Of a stretch of DNA of 64,000 bases, positions 1-12,100 are shown piece by piece. The stretch is from positions 33,051,175 to 33,115,174 of the forward strand of contig OX243816.1 in the NCBI GenBank assembly GCA_945859605.1, in the 5' to 3' direction. The position numbers and the translations under genes are program-made. Under the pieces are notes generated by a model that saw only the letters and a list, made by a program, of their open reading frames with translations, had not been told where the DNA came from and made no database searches. The stretch is from Lumbricus rubellus (lineage: Eukaryota; Annelida; Clitellata; Crassiclitellata; Lumbricidae). Position 1 is the stretch's first letter. Every line of letters starts with the position of its first letter.

Positions 1-1176
1 GCCAATTAATCTATTTTCTGTCTAAGCGACCAGTAGGAACAATCGAGATCACGACAATTACTGGCAGATTCCAGATGGCAACAAAACTTAAAATGATAAT
101 TAAGGAATAATATTAAAAGTAGAACATTAGATTCATTTTTGAACTGCGAGTGAGAAACGATAAATATGCAATGATGACGATAGTAATGACAGTCTGTTGA
201 TGCTGCTTTATGTCCCCAAGTGTCTGAAGTACGGTATAGTATAAAAATTAATGTTTCTATTTAAACTTTAGAGCACGTAAACTCTAACCACACTTTTAAC
301 TATGTGAATGACTTTTGTTCTTTAATCTTTACTATTACTTCACTCCTAGACAACAAGCTATGCTATAGGCCTACTGCACTATTTTCGGATTTATAAAATG
401 TCTTTCAGAGTACAATCTATTCAGATGCGCTCCCAGTGCGAAGAACCCCTGGAAAAAGATAAGTCTTAAGACAACGGGCAGACAGTAATGTCTCCGGGTA
501 AGATCTGAGCACGAGTTATAATAGGAAGGCCATTCCAAAGCTATATAAGGCCCTTTGCAGAGGTAAATGCCCGATGCTGGGCTGTGGCAGTCCGATACCG
601 TGGTGCAAGAAGGTCGTGATGGTTTAAAGAGCGCAGATGACATCCAATGGTAGTTAAGATTGGACGCCTAATAATGTTGCGGGGCGATTTGCACAAAAAG
701 ACTAACAATATGTATACAATAATATAATATATGTTATATAGACCTATAGGAGCATCTATATCAAATTAAATTGTTCTTGCAACTGTCTTCTGAAATGTGT
801 GATATTTTCTTTTTAAAAATACAGAAAATTGAGACCGCAAAAGATGTATTCTCGAGGCAACCGAAAAGATTAATTTTTTTTAATCCACCTGATTATCTCA
901 AATCCACGTTGCCTCGTCTTGTTCAAGAATCGTGAAATAAAGAAATAACCAAAAACCATTTCCAGATGTACCGTCATAGTTTCTGCACTATTAATATGAT
1001 AGTTAGCGTAAATCCCAAACGGTGATAGCAAATAAGCAACAGGTGGGGCCTTAAGACATGCATTTCAAAGGACTTCCTGTCATACATTGTCCAAGTAAAA
1101 ATGTGGGTGAATTTAATTTAACGCCCGATGCAGAGCCGGTCATGCAACAGGGACTGATAACACCAGCGGTGGTTCT

Positions 1177-1300
1177 TCAGAGGGATACCCAGAGGTCAAG
1201 TGCGCAACCAACTGAATATGTTGCCCCGATGGCTCCTCCAAATCTTATTCCAACGTTGTTGTAGAATCCATTGTTAATATTCAGAGTTTCAAAGCATTTG
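1177..1300 (-). CDS. Candidate terminal coding exon, unit A (unknown gene)
   Basis: On the minus strand an open frame runs from an AG acceptor (complement of 1301-1302) to a TGA at 1177-1179. The encoded tail is hydrophobic and glycine-rich (GIRFGGAIGATYSVGCAL), like a last membrane segment. Unit B keeps the same 124-base exon and stop. Most differences between the two copies near the 3' end of the exon fall on third codon positions, while differences after the stop are irregular and include a 5-base indel. The plus-strand frame shares the same wobble positions, so strand choice rests on where the periodic pattern ends. Upstream exons were not identified. A tetraspan-type protein is only a guess. 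Confidence 0.3.
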
Positions 1301-1344
1301 CTTAAACATGCATGATGCACGAAGAAGTCGATACTTTATCTTGT

Positions 1345-1690
1345 GCAGTTGTACAGGGCTTTTTTTAGCGTGCAGCTGTACACAAAATGTGCAGTTCTAA
1401 ATAGATTTGTGCAGTTGTAGAAGCACTTCTGCGCAGTTAACACTAGCTTAAAAGGTAATTTTCGTCCTATTGGTGGTAATTTACTATGTGGAGAATGGAA
1501 AAGGAAAGAAGGGGTTGTGCGGTTCTAAAAATTCCTTAAAAACAGCCCTGCAGTTGTAGAAGCACTTCTCTACAGCTATCTAAAACCAGCAAAAAGGTCA
1601 TTGTCCTCCAATTTTAAGTAATTTACCATGGATGATCGAAAAGGAAAGACGGAGTAGTGCAGTTCTAAAAAAGTCCTTAAAAAATCCCTG
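1345..1690. mobile_element. Non-autonomous hAT-type MITE, double/overlapping copy, unit A
   Basis: Flanked by a perfect 8-bp duplication TATCTTGT (1337-1344 and 1691-1698). Unit B has the uninterrupted site near 19725-19740. Inside are two diverged copies of a roughly 170-bp repeat starting near CAGGGCTTTTT and ending near AACAGCCCTG; the same repeat recurs alone at 17605-17776. No coding capacity. Confidence 0.8.
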
Positions 1691-2136
1691 TATCTTGTTG
1701 TATTTTCGCATACATGACCTATACCTACTCGCTTGGAGTCTTAAATTGCAGTTAATTATTAATTTTCTTAGCGTGGAAACTACATATTCTGATGTCGTTT
1801 CCGTCACGAGATTGAGCTGCATGACATTGTGATTGAATTTCCACTTGTGCCCTTTTTCTCGCACTGCGTCAAGGAGCATGCTTCGGGATGAGCGATTTTC
1901 GAGAAGTAGTCTTAATCGAAAGCCTACGCCTATCGGCAGAAATAGAGCTAAGTATTAGAGAATGGAAGTGGTTAACGATTCTAGCCTATATTTATTTTTT
2001 GCAAAGACAACAAAAGTTATATTTTGGAAGGCTGACATGTGCACACTGCATAGCCAATGCTTTAATAACCTGCACTAATGCACTTACTTGATTTGGCGGG
2101 TTCTTTGAAATGACATTATAGCCTATATACTCGAAC

Positions 2137-2566
2137 CAGTGGCGGATCCAGAACTGTTTCAAGGGGGGGGCCAAAATCTTAGATCTCGAATGGGAAAAGG
2201 AAAACAATTTCGACCCCCCAAATTTTTTTAGTCATCTGCTAAAATTTTCGGGAAAACCATACCATTCCATCCGCCCAAAAGTTGATGACCTTTTTTTTTA
2301 GTCATCCGCCTAAATTTTCGGGAAAATCATACCATTTCATCCGCCCAAAAAGTTCAAAGTTGATGACCTTTTTTTAGTCCTCGCCTTCGGAACCGAACGG
2401 GGGGGGGGCACGTCCCATGCAATTTTATTTTCCGAATAGGGTAGGGCCAATATCCATTACACCCATATTCCTATTGCTAACTTCAGACCAAATGGAGGGC
2501 CACGTCCCATGGCAGTTTTCAATGGGGGGCCATGGCCGGATTGACCCCCCCTTGGATCCGCCACTG
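2137..2566. mobile_element. hAT-type MITE, unit A
   Basis: Terminal inverted repeats CAGTGGCGGATCCA and TGGATCCGCCACTG, flanked by a perfect 8-bp duplication ACTCGAAC (2129-2136 and 2567-2574). Absent from the matching place in unit B. The interior has runs of G and two similar segments beginning AGTCATC. Confidence 0.9.
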
Positions 2567-3597
2567 ACTCGAACTTTCAAGGTTTCTCGGTTAAAATTAA
2601 TATAAAGTTACCGGAACAAAACTTAGCCTAGACTGCTAGTCAAGTCAAGTCACGAACTCCAATTTTATAATAATTATTATATCGATGTAGAACATCGTGA
2701 AAACTGGCCACCGCAGCGTGACTCACTGTTACAGTAGTCCAGCAACCATATTTACTGTATAGATCTAATTATATTCTGGAGAAAATATTAAAATAATCTA
2801 CTTGTGTAATAATATCGCCCAAGTTACTCTTTGCTTTATCTGCAGGCTCGCTCTTTCCCAAATTGCACAATCAAGATCATTCACACCGCAAATTGACTGC
2901 CGGTACAGGCTACATGCGGCGTAGGCCTATATAGCGTTGTCTATCATATCACTGTTAAAAAATTACAATCAGCAGCGTTATATAGCGTCTATTTTATGTC
3001 CTCAACCGCACTTTTCTTCAATAAATAGGCCCTACGGATTCAATCCTTCACTATTATTACACCGCTACCCGTTTGAACAGGCGCATCGCCATTTAAGTTC
3101 AACACGTGCGAATAATCAATATAAGCAAACTGTGCGGACTGTGCTAGCTCCATATGATAATATTATTACTAATATCACGAAATGAGTCAAAACCGGAGAT
3201 CAATCCGCGAGCTGAACGCTCCATAGCAAAAAGGCACAATGGCATGCGGCGTATAAGCTTACGTCCTGAAGCTCTAAACAATGATAAGCGTCGTCCTCAT
3301 TAATAATACATATATACTAGTATCAGAGACCATAACACGAGCAGAGTTCAAAATCAGTGTACAATAAAACGATGTGAATGGATGCGTCCACAATTGTTGC
3401 TCGTCTCCTGGGCAACTGCATACAAACACGACTGTGGAGTCATTATATACATACGTAGTATGCGCTGCAAAATCAAGTGAAGCACTTGTCAATCCTGCAC
3501 TTTTCTATGCGTGTATTATAGCTGACATCTATTATAGATTAGGCCGACGTTTTACAAAAGATAGCTAGTCTTCTTTAAGACAGTGAATTTTCACCGC

Positions 3598-3605
3598 TAT
3601 AAATA
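3598..3605 (+). promoter_or_regulatory. TATA box of fibrinogen-domain gene A
   Basis: TATAAATA lies about 70 bases before the start codon, with an initiator-like TCACTC at 3622-3627. The block from about 3540 to the ATG is strongly conserved in unit B, where the TATA element is at 24005-24012. Confidence 0.55.
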
Positions 3606-3677
3606 TAAGAGTTTCTCAAGATCACTCAACCAAGCGAATTCGTCATCTACCACCATTACCACTTATATAGCTCAGCC

Positions 3678-4073
3678 ATGTTTATGTTCGGTAACATTCG
3701 CATCTATTATTGCGGTGATTTCATGATCCGAAGTCGTAGTATTCTTCAAAACCACATCGCCATTACCGCAGGGTTGTTGCTTGGATGTCTCCTGACCTTC
3801 AAAAGCGTCGATTCCAAGTCTTTCCAGGGTGCCTACTTTCCGAACGGAACGACGCTGTGTGCCCAGGACAAACCAGGTTCTGTCGTTTCGTTGGAATGGT
3901 TGAACACTGGACTGAGTCCGGTAGAATTCCACCTTCGGGATGCGAGGGGATGTGCCTGGCATTGCCAGAACAGTGGAAACTGCACGAGCTTCAACTTTAA
4001 CGGGAGTCAGTGCGAAGAGTTCTACAGAGACCCCATCGGCTACACAATCAGCGACTCTTGTACCTATTTTCAG
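3678..4073 (+). CDS. Gene A exon 1: signal peptide and PAN-like domain
   Basis: 132 codons. The start is chosen because MFMFG is shared with copy B and is preceded by AGCC. The donor is CAG|GCAAGT, a GC donor also kept in copy B. Cysteines at 61, 92, 96, 102, 112 and 128. Confidence 0.85.
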
Positions 4074-5063
4074 GCAAGTCATGTAGCCTAGTTAGTTTAT
4101 TAGTTAATCAGTCAGTCAGTTAGCTAATTTTTCAGTTCGTTAGTTATAGTTATAGGTATTTATCATTTGGACCAGTTTCTTTTTCGGCATTTGGCAGTTC
4201 GCCTATAATAGTCTAGCAACAGAGTCAGCTCAGGGCGAAACAGCTATAGTCTGCAAGACCCCTTATGGACCAACATATAATTCGTCCATTACTAACGCAA
4301 GAATTTAACGGCGGTAGCCTGTGATTCCGATAATATTCCAATGTGAGAAACATTTTCTGCTTGACTGGAGTTGCACCACCTTAGATCTGTTATGTTCAAG
4401 CATGCAGGCTTCCGTCGTTCTGAGTATTTCGTACATTTATACATTATTTTGTGTGCAATTGTCTTTACATTATAGGCCTAAATAATAAACTCAGCAGCAA
4501 TCAGCATATACAAAGTATATTGCATACTGTAGCCTACTGCACTTTTTGAAAAATATTAGCTAACGTCCATGTTGTTGATTTCTGTAGAACGCAGTCTATG
4601 ATGGAAAGTGCAGAACTGACTACAGTAAGTATTTCATTCTTTTCCTCATATAGCCTAATTATTTAGTTTACAAGGGTATCCCCAAAAACTCTCCCCCGGA
4701 CTCCCCCAGGTTTTCGGCTAACTTTGAGCCTGTCTATCTTCTAAGCTGACTTCTCTGGTAAAAGGAAGACCCTTTTAACACGCTTTTGCCCTGCATGCAT
4801 GGTGCGCACTGAATCTCCAACTTCTCTGTATATTGTATGGTTCAGTATACGACCATCGCACATCCCACTTGCTGTGTATAAGTACTAGAAAGTGGTCCTA
4901 AAATTGGCTAATTAGTAAATTGCTTTTGTGACTGTTGTGTGGGGCAACCGATAAGTGCTATTTGAACAGCAGTCATCGAGAAACCACTTCACTCATGTCA
5001 TCCCGAATGGCATAAAAGTCAATGAACCTGCCTCTGCCATGGAGAGTGAACTCGTCATCGTCG

Positions 5064-5113
<50 letters not shown>

Positions 5114-5162
5114 GTCATCGTCGTCGTCGTCGTCGTCGTAGTCCTCCATCATGATCATCATG

Positions 5163-5208
<46 letters not shown>

Positions 5209-6141
5209 CCATCAAACCACACTGAACTGGTTTATACACTAAACTAGGTGTGACTCCGCTGAATGTATAGATGTTGTAGCAGCCACAGGACAAACGATGA
5301 TCCGTGCGCCCTGTTGTGCCTTGCCCTTCACTTTCAATGGAACGATGGAGTACGGATGTACGAGAAGAACCCCAAGCAACGAGATCCTTGAATGTTCAGT
5401 CTCCAACTCGACGTGGATGACTTGTCTGCCTCCAGCTGGTAGGACAACAACAAAAACGCCTCTATTAAAATAGACATGGTAGCAAAGTTATGGTAGACTA
5501 GAGTCAACAGAGGAAGCATTGTGGAATAAAAGAAATTGGGATGGTAGACCTACATTGTACATCGTCGCGGGCAGTGTGACTGGACGGTCATGGACGGCGT
5601 TCATACACTTATTTCCTAATCTGAACGACGTCCTGTCACTTGTTTCGCCGGCCTGTCCTGGAAAGTTAAGAAGCGACCAGACACTTCTTTTCTACAGTTC
5701 AAGCCCTGGGTACATGTGGAATAAACCGAGATGGGGAGTGAATTGTACAAAAGAAAAGTGTCGAAGAGAAGATAATTTACAAGGAATAGAATTATAGAAT
5801 AGAATATATGGAATAGAAATATAGGATTGAACAGGATAGAAAAGACTAGGATGGACTATGGAATAGTGTAATAAATGCCACATAATTATCATTATAGGCT
5901 ACACGAGTTATTCAGTGGCATATAATTATAATTCCTACTTCTCTATATACGACGGTGCGCGCCCCATGTGCACAAGCGTGTAGTGCTGTGCTGCGCATGT
6001 CTCTCTATATATGTGTGTCCGTCTGTCTGTCTGTCTATATATCTGTGTCCATGCATACATACCGCACTGTATATATGTTATAAATATATTTTATATGAAT
6101 GTATCTCTGTAGGTCTATCTGTTTATTTGCCTGCCTCCCTA

Positions 6142-6187
<46 letters not shown>

Positions 6188-9100
6188 CAATTTGGCTTAT
6201 GCGTATACCGATTCAGATATATCTGTCTATCTCTCACGAACTGTCTATCTCTGTCTCTGTCTCTGCTTCTGTCTCTGTCTATGTCTCCATCTGTCTGTCT
6301 GTCTCTCTGTCTCTGCATGTCTCTCTCTGTATCTCTCTCTTCTCTTTCTCTGTCCATATATACATGTACCTGCATGTCACCGTATAATATGTCACGAAGT
6401 ATCCGTTCAGAATTATACTATAGGCTATCTCAGTAGTTGATAGAGTGGCATTACTACCCCTCCATCCCCCAGTAATGAGTGGCATTTCTACCCCACCTTC
6501 CCCCCACAGTTCTACCCCACCTAAAAATAGATCTATGACGTCACTGGGTTACTGGTGCAGCCACGCCCCTGACCTATGGCAAGCCGCCAAATTGTCACGT
6601 GACCTGTCAATCAACTAATTGTCCGTGTACTTGTCTGTCTGGCCGACTGTATGGATATCCCTCTCTTTGTATGTGTGTCCGACTGTATGTCTGTCCGTGT
6701 CTGTATGGCTGTCCGACTATATGTCTGACTGTGTGTGCGTATGTGTGCGTATGTCTGTTGTTAATTAAGGACGAAAGACATGGGGCTGCCCGGCCGCCAC
6801 CCCGCTGACACTCGTATATCACCCGCGGGCACTCGGATAACAAAATTCAACAACCACCAACGCTTGCCTGATAAGAACTTTATAATTAAAGATTTGGGTG
6901 TGGTATACAATAGGTACACGTAAAGGTGTGGTATGCCAAATGTATGTATGCAAAATTAGTTCCTTCAACCTGTGGCATGCAAAATGAGATGTGTGCAAAC
7001 TGTAGCATAATCAATTCGACGGCTGCTCATTATTATTGCTACAATCAATGGCAAGCTCGCTTCAACATTAAATTCAACATGCAAAGCGCGAATAGGGGAT
7101 GCATTTAAATCATTCATTCCTTACACGCCAACGATATGTACCACACACTTTACAATTTGGAACACATGAATTTTATTGCAACAAGTGTAGCCTATTCAGA
7201 AAATCAAAAACAGAACTTTACAGTCATTGGTTCACATTTGAGACGTGCAAACACGCAAGTGCGAGAGGTGAAGGTGGCACTTAGCAGCATTTTCAGGACT
7301 TTACATCCATAGGAACACTTTTTAGATGTGCAAACACACACGCACGAGAGACGAAGGTGACACTTAGTAGAATTTTCATAACTTTACGGCTATAGGATAG
7401 CATTTGAGATGTGCAAACACAAACATGCGAGAGGTGAATGTGTTAATTAGCAGAATTTTCAGAACTTTACAGTCATAGGATCACATTTGATATTTGCAAA
7501 CACGCACGTGCGAGAGGTGAGTGTGACAATTAGCACAATTTTCAGAACTTTACGGTCATAGGATAACGTTTGAGATACGCAAACACACACAACGAGAGGT
7601 GATGGTGTCACTTAGCAGCATTTTTTCAGAACTTTGCAGTTATAGAAGCACATATGAGATGCGAAAAGATGTGCGTGCGAGAGGCGAAGGTGACACTTAA
7701 CAACATTTTTCAGAATTTTACAATCGTGTGATCACATTTGAGATGAGCAAACATGCACGTGCGAGAGGCGAAGGTGACAATTCGAGGTTTGAGAATTATA
7801 AGACTCTATGACCAATGCATTTGATAATTGTCATGAAGCCTTATAATTCCCAGCCCTCGTCTTAGCTGCATTTTCAGAACTTTACTCTATAAAATAAGTA
7901 GTTGCATAACCTTATGTACTGACTCACATCGAAAAATTTTTTTTAAAAAGCAAACTTTAAAAATTTCAACTTTTCCCCCAAAATACCTTTAACGTAAGTA
8001 GTTGCATAACCATATGTATTAGCGCACAAACGTGAAAAAATTTAACAAACTTTAAATTTTTTTCCGATTTTTTCCCCAAAAGTTCTGTGACGTAAGTAGT
8101 TGTAAAACCTTAGGTATTGACTCACAAGGATGAAAAAATTTAGCAAACTTTAAAAAACTTCAATTTTCGGCGAACATTGGAAGCTGTTATAGGAGCTGGG
8201 GAAGTGGTGGTAGGAGCGTTGGGAGCAGTGGGAGCGGTGGTGGGAGCTGTGGAAGCGACAATGGGAGCGGTGGTAGCAGTAGGAGCGATGTGGAAATGAC
8301 TATGATGGTGGGAGCATACATACTTACTCACGTAATTTTTTAGTTCAACAACTTTTCAATTGCAGAATCCTACAATTATTTCTTAGTTCCCAAGTTCTTC
8401 ACACATTCAACTCACAATTCTTTAATTTTTTCACTTTTGAATGACACAAGTGTACAATTCAACAAATACTTACTTACTTACTTACTCTCATAATTTATGC
8501 ACTCCAACAACTTTGCATCTGTAAAATCCTACACATATTTCTAATTTCTTCATTCTTTCATCTCTTACTTTATGCATATTTCAACATCTCGATCACGCAA
8601 ATTCTACGCTTCCTTGCATACTTACTTACTTGCACACAAAATTTACTTGCTTGATCAACTTATCACATGTAGGCCTACAATGCTGCACATATTTCTCATT
8701 TATTCACACCAACAATTCTTAATATTTACATATTTCAACATATCAATCGCACAATTCTACAATTTCACATATACATACTTGTTCACTCACATAATTTCCA
8801 CAATCCAACAGCTTTCATTGATACAATCTTGCACCTATTTCTCATTTCTTCAAGCATTCGAATCTTACTTCTTACATTTTTTCATCAAATCAGTCGTGAA
8901 ATTCTTCAATTCCTATGCTCCTTACTTGCTTACTCAATTAATTTCTGCACATCATAACCTTTACACACGTGCATATTTCCCATTTTCTCATTTCTTCAAT
9001 CCTTCAACCCTAACCCATACTTCGTACATGATTCAATTTCACAATTCTGCAATTACTCAATTACACACTTCAAGTAACAACAATTGTAAAGTAAGAAGTT

Positions 9101-12100
9101 GAAAGAGATACAGTTTTCTATCATATCAAAGTGAAACGTATAGGCAATGTTGATTGTATGTGCTAGAGAGGACTAAGCATAGGAATGGAAGCAGGAGTTG
9201 GAGATTGTGAAGGAGGAGGACGATGAGAAGGTGCAGCAGGAGAAGAAGGTGGAAATTTTCTCAATATCAACACTTTTTCTTCACAAAGTTCCTAAGTCCG
9301 AACATTTTCTGACATTTTCTGTCATGAAAAGTTTCTAAGTTCGCGAATTTGATACATGAATGCCAAATTTTTCAACACAAATTTTTTAATGCATACATTT
9401 CTGTCATGAAAAGTTTCTAAGTTCGAGAATTTGATACATGACTGCAAAATTTTCATAACAAATTTTATAAATGCATACATTTTCTGTCATGAAAAGTTTC
9501 TAAGTTCGAGAATTTGATACATGACTGAAAATTTTCTAAGTGCGTACATTTTCTGACATTTTCTGTCATGAAAAGTTTCTAAGTTCGCGAATTTGATACA
9601 TGAATGCAAAATTTTTCAACACAAATTTTTTAATGCATACATTTCTGTCATGAAAAGTTTCTAAGTTCGAGAATTTGATACATGACTGCAAAATTTTCAT
9701 AACAAATTTTATAAATGCATACATTTTCTGTCATGAAAAGTTTCTAAGTTCGAGAATTTGATACATGACTGAAAATTTTCTAAGTGCGTACATTTTCTGT
9801 CACGAAAAATTTCTAAGTTCGATAATTTGATACATGAATGCCAATTTGTCTTCGCAAATTTTCTAAGTGTATACATTTTCTGTCATGAAAAGTTTCTAAG
9901 TTCGAGAATTTGATATATGAATACCAATTTTTATCGCAAATTTTCTAAATGCTTACATTTTCTGTCATTAAAATTTTCTAAGTTCGAGAATTTGATACAT
10001 GACTGCCAATTTTCTAAGTGCATACATTTTCTGTTACGAAAATTTCTAAGTTCGAAACTTAGATACATTTCCGCAAACTTTTCTTCACGTGAGGAGGAGT
10101 AGGAGGTGGAAGAAGGAGTATGAGGAAGAGGTGATAGGAGTGTAGGTTTCTTTAAATTGCTTCAAATAGGTTGTAGAATGTAGAGTATAATGATTTTGAG
10201 TTCTACGTATTCGAATTCATAATATGTAAGCCGAATATTTTAGAATGTATATTGGACATATGTGCAAAGTCATGTTTTGTATGAATTTTCAGCATTTACA
10301 AATGACAATTGTTGAATGAAACAAGTGATACTTAGCGTTCTGAATTGTTTCAATTACATTACTTTACAATACTTTGTACAGAATTGCAAATTTCGGATGC
10401 ATGAGATGATCAAGTATACAGCTCTTAGTCATCAACATTAAGTCTTTTAGTTTACAGTCATAAATGTGAATTTAGCTGAGTCAGCAATATGTAAAAGACT
10501 GACAGTTTGCTATAGTAGAGTTCTCACATAGTGACACCAATACTTGAATGCTTGAAATGATGATGTTCACGTTTCTTAGATATAGGAATCTTATGCATTT
10601 TCGATGGTTAGACATATATAATTTTTAGCTGAGTCATCAATTTAGCAAAAGTATACGTTCGAAGGAATAAAATACCAAGTTTGAAAGGTTCTATATGGTG
10701 AATCATACACCATTTTTTAGCTAAATGTACGTCTTTGCAATTGCTGGCGTTGACAATTTGATAGAATTTAACGCGAACGTCGGTTGCAATTATAAGTTTC
10801 ACAAATTTCTACCACGTAAAAGCATTGACATGCTTAGGAATGTGTGGCTGGGCGACAAGGCGACACGGTCGTCTGTCGCTGCGGTCACCACAGCTCCGGC
10901 GGCGGCGGCGGTGCTTGCGATCTCGATCCGATCAGCCTTTGGTGTGAGGAAGACGGACGATCGTGTGCAATTGTAAAGTATGAATAGTGGAGTATGAGAT
11001 AAAGCTGCACACGATCGTTCGTATTCCTCGCACCAAAGACTGATCGGATCGGATCGCTAGCACCGCCGCCGCCGCCGGAGCTGTTGTGACCGCAGCGACA
11101 GACGTCCTTGTCGCCTTGTCGCCCAGCCACGCATTCCTAAGCATGTCAATGCTTTTACGTGGTAGAAATTTGTGAAACTTATAATTGCAACCGACGTTCG
11201 CGTTAAATTCTATCAAATTGTCAACGCCAGCAATTGCAAAGACGTACATTTAGCTAAAAAATGGTGTATGATTCACCATATAGAACCTTTCAAACTTGGT
11301 ATTTTATTCCTTCGAACGTATACTTTTGCTAAATTGATGACTCAGCTAAAAATTATATATGTCTAACCATCGAAAATGCATAAGATTCCTATATCTAAGA
11401 AACGTGAACATCATCATTTCAAGCATTCAAGTATTGGTGTCACTATGTGAGAACTCTACTATAGCAAACTGTCAGTCTTTTACATATTGCTGACTCAGCT
11501 AAATTCACATTTATGACTGTAAACTAAAAAACTTAATGTTGATGACTAAGAGCTGTATACTTGATCATCTCATGCATCCGAAATTTGCAATTCTGTACAA
11601 AGTATTGTAAAGTAATGTAATTGAAACAATTCAGAACGCTAAGTATCACTTGTTTCATTCAACAATTGTCATTTGTAAATGCTGAAAATTCATACAAAAC
11701 ATGACTTTGCACATATGTCCAATATACATTCTAAAATATTCGGCTTACATATTATGAATTCGAATACGTAGAACTCAAAATCATTATACTCTACATTCTA
11801 CAACCTATTTGAAGCAATTTAAAGAAACCTACACTCCTATCACCTCTTCCTCATACTCCTTCTTCCACCTCCTACTCCTCCTCACGTGAAGAAAAGTTTG
11901 CGGAAATGTATCTAAGTTTCGAACTTAGAAATTTTCGTTACAGAAAATGTATGCACTTAGAAAATTGGCAGTCATGTATCAAATTCTCGAACTTAGAAAA
12001 TTTTAATGACAGAAAATGTAAGCATTTAGAAAATTTGCGATAAAAATTGGTATTCATATATCAAATTCTCGAACTTAGAAACTTTTCATGACAGAAAATG

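Larger units (their letters stand above)
1..6080. repeat. Tandem segmental duplication, unit A (5' part)
   Basis: This stretch aligns, with small indels, to 18388-26975 (unit B). The alignment covers the upstream region, exon 1, exon 2 and exon 3 of the fibrinogen-domain gene and the DNA just past exon 3. Shared landmarks are the segment ending in ACTGGCAGATTCC near base 70, the TATA region before exon 1, both exon pairs and the CAT-type microsatellite in intron 2. The unit resumes at the exon 4 region (about 16.57-17.23 kb). Differences are mainly mobile-element insertions present in one copy only, plus very short insertions at TA sites. The left edge lies outside the window. Confidence 0.85.

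Noticed and set aside
371..643. Minus-strand 90-codon frame
   Set aside because: Related sequence exists in unit B (18780-19060) but with indels that break the frame, and no domain is visible.
8572..9102. 176-codon open frame, mirrored at 12628-13158
   Set aside because: It lies in AT-rich CTTA-type repeats of the palindrome arm, has no domain and appears twice only because the arms mirror each other.
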